From NCBI GenBank assembly GCA_947625175.1, contig CANQNI010000038.1:1-11322 (forward strand): DNA of 11,322 nucleotides, written 5' to 3'. This stretch comes from an uncultured Eubacteriaceae bacterium (GTDB lineage Bacteria > Bacillota > Clostridia > Eubacteriales > Eubacteriaceae). Each line of letters starts with the position of its first letter. Position 1 is the stretch's first letter. A program made the position numbers and the translations under genes. Below the pieces are notes generated by a model. The model saw nothing but the letters and a program-made list of their open reading frames with translations, did not search any database and was not told where the DNA came from. Positions 10,795 through 11,322 of this stretch are shown piece after piece.

Positions 10795-11322
10795 ATGAAA
10801 TTTGAAAATGTTAATGAATCATTTAATTACTGGAATAAAAGAAGTAAATCAGAAATACTAACCAGAAGCGCTGAAATTAAGGGCTTAATTGATAATGATC
10901 CAGAAGCTGACGTAATGGCTCTTAATATCGAAATTGATGGTATTAATCAAGTATTAGCTAATAAAGCTGAAAAGGAACAAGCTCAAGAAGAAACTGAACA
11001 AACTCAAGAAAGAGCTTTAAATCCGATTACTGGAATTAATTTTGATACTGTTCAAGCTGAAAATCCAGAAAATGTATTAGATACTAAAATTTACCGTAAT
11101 GCTTTCTTTAAGAATCTTTTAGGGCGTGATATGTCCTTAAAAGAAAAAGCGGTTTTCAGACAGGCTCAAGAAGAATTTAGAGCTAATGAATTTAATTCTT
11201 CAACTAATTCAAGTGCTATATTACCTACTGAAACTTTAAATGAAGTTATCAGTAAAGCCCGTCAAGAAGGCGGTTTAATGAGTGTAGCTAGAGCTTTTAG
11301 TATTCCATCTAATATAGCTATT
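10795..11322 (+). CDS. major capsid protein, HK97 fold (partial, 3' end beyond window)
   Basis: 176 codons are present and the frame is open at the window edge. Residues 1-75 are charged and helical with Gln/Glu-rich runs (KAEKEQAQEETEQTQERA), the delta/scaffold domain expected of PF05065 proteins that lack a separate scaffold. Residues 95-175 begin the mature shell: YRNAFFKNLLGRDMS, then a Ser/Asn-rich linker and SAILPTETLNEVISKARQEGG (from residue 140), matching the family's conserved 'lvP......i......' N-arm. AAAGGA (10782-10787) precedes the ATG. Processing by the adjacent protease probably falls between the helical region and residue 140. The family's usual length suggests that roughly half is missing. 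Confidence 0.9.
   Translation, partial: MKFENVNESFNYWNKRSKSEILTRSAEIKGLIDNDPEADVMALNIEIDGINQVLANKAEKEQAQEETEQTQERALNPITGINFDTVQAENPENVLDTKIYRNAFFKNLLGRDMSLKEKAVFRQAQEEFRANEFNSSTNSSAILPTETLNEVISKARQEGGLMSVARAFSIPSNIAI

Noticed and set aside
1..11322. Window as a complete closed circle
   Set aside because: Joining the last base to the first leaves the capsid frame open for only 11 more codons, giving about 187 residues, much shorter than HK97-type capsid proteins, and the ends share no terminal repeat that I can see. Sequence is missing between them.

Overview
The window is a compact, phage-related mobile element from a low-GC, Gram-positive-type bacterium, most likely a Bacillota (Firmicutes) host. 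The grounds are very AT-rich DNA, strong AAGGAGG-type ribosome binding sites, sigma-A-like promoters, Lys/Asn/Ile/Glu-rich proteins and standard code (TGG for Trp, TGA used as stop). The sequence does not let me name a genus.

Layout. Positions 1-2349 (+) hold the 3' end of a packaging block: small terminase (P27-like), large terminase (Terminase_1 type) and a head-tail adaptor. Positions 2350-2550 are an attachment-site-like segment: a 19-bp perfect direct repeat at each end, a tRNA-3'-end-like sequence ending in CCA, and an intrinsic terminator. Positions 2551-4266 (-) hold a tyrosine integrase and an HTH repressor without a peptidase domain. Positions 4267-4435 are a divergent control region with two promoters and five copies of a TGTCGTAA-type operator. 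Positions 4436-7054 (+) hold a small AlpA/Xis-like DNA-binding protein and a large TOPRIM primase-SF3 helicase (Rep). Positions 7039-7328 are an iteron origin with nine ACGGGACT-type repeats around an AT-rich stretch. Positions 7351-8213 (+) encode four small proteins of unknown function. Positions 8214-9084 are a degenerate, mostly non-coding stretch with terminators on both strands, gene remnants and a pair of overlapping divergent promoters. From 9085 to the window end (+) are an HK97-type portal, prohead protease and the N-terminal half of the major capsid protein, cut by the window edge.

Interpretation (inference). Integrase, non-cleavable repressor, AlpA/Xis-like protein, primase-helicase with its own iteron origin, and a capsid-plus-packaging module, with no tail or lysis gene in view, match the plan of a capsid-forming phage-inducible chromosomal island (cf-PICI). 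Such a satellite builds and fills its own heads but takes tails and lysis from a helper phage. A helper-phage protein would lift the repressor, and the + strand promoter would express Xis/AlpA and Rep. Rep would fire the iteron origin, and the late promoter near 9022-9050 would express the head genes.

The end of the packaging block (adaptor) and the integrase are joined through the att-like segment with no host gene between them. The other head genes lie at the far end of the window. This is expected for a circular or concatemeric form, or for two copies in tandem, rather than a single integrated island. The window ends do not close into a complete circle by themselves: direct joining gives a capsid protein of only about 187 residues, so DNA between mid-capsid gene and terS is missing. 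Tail genes could in principle lie in that missing part, in which case the element would be a small temperate phage instead.
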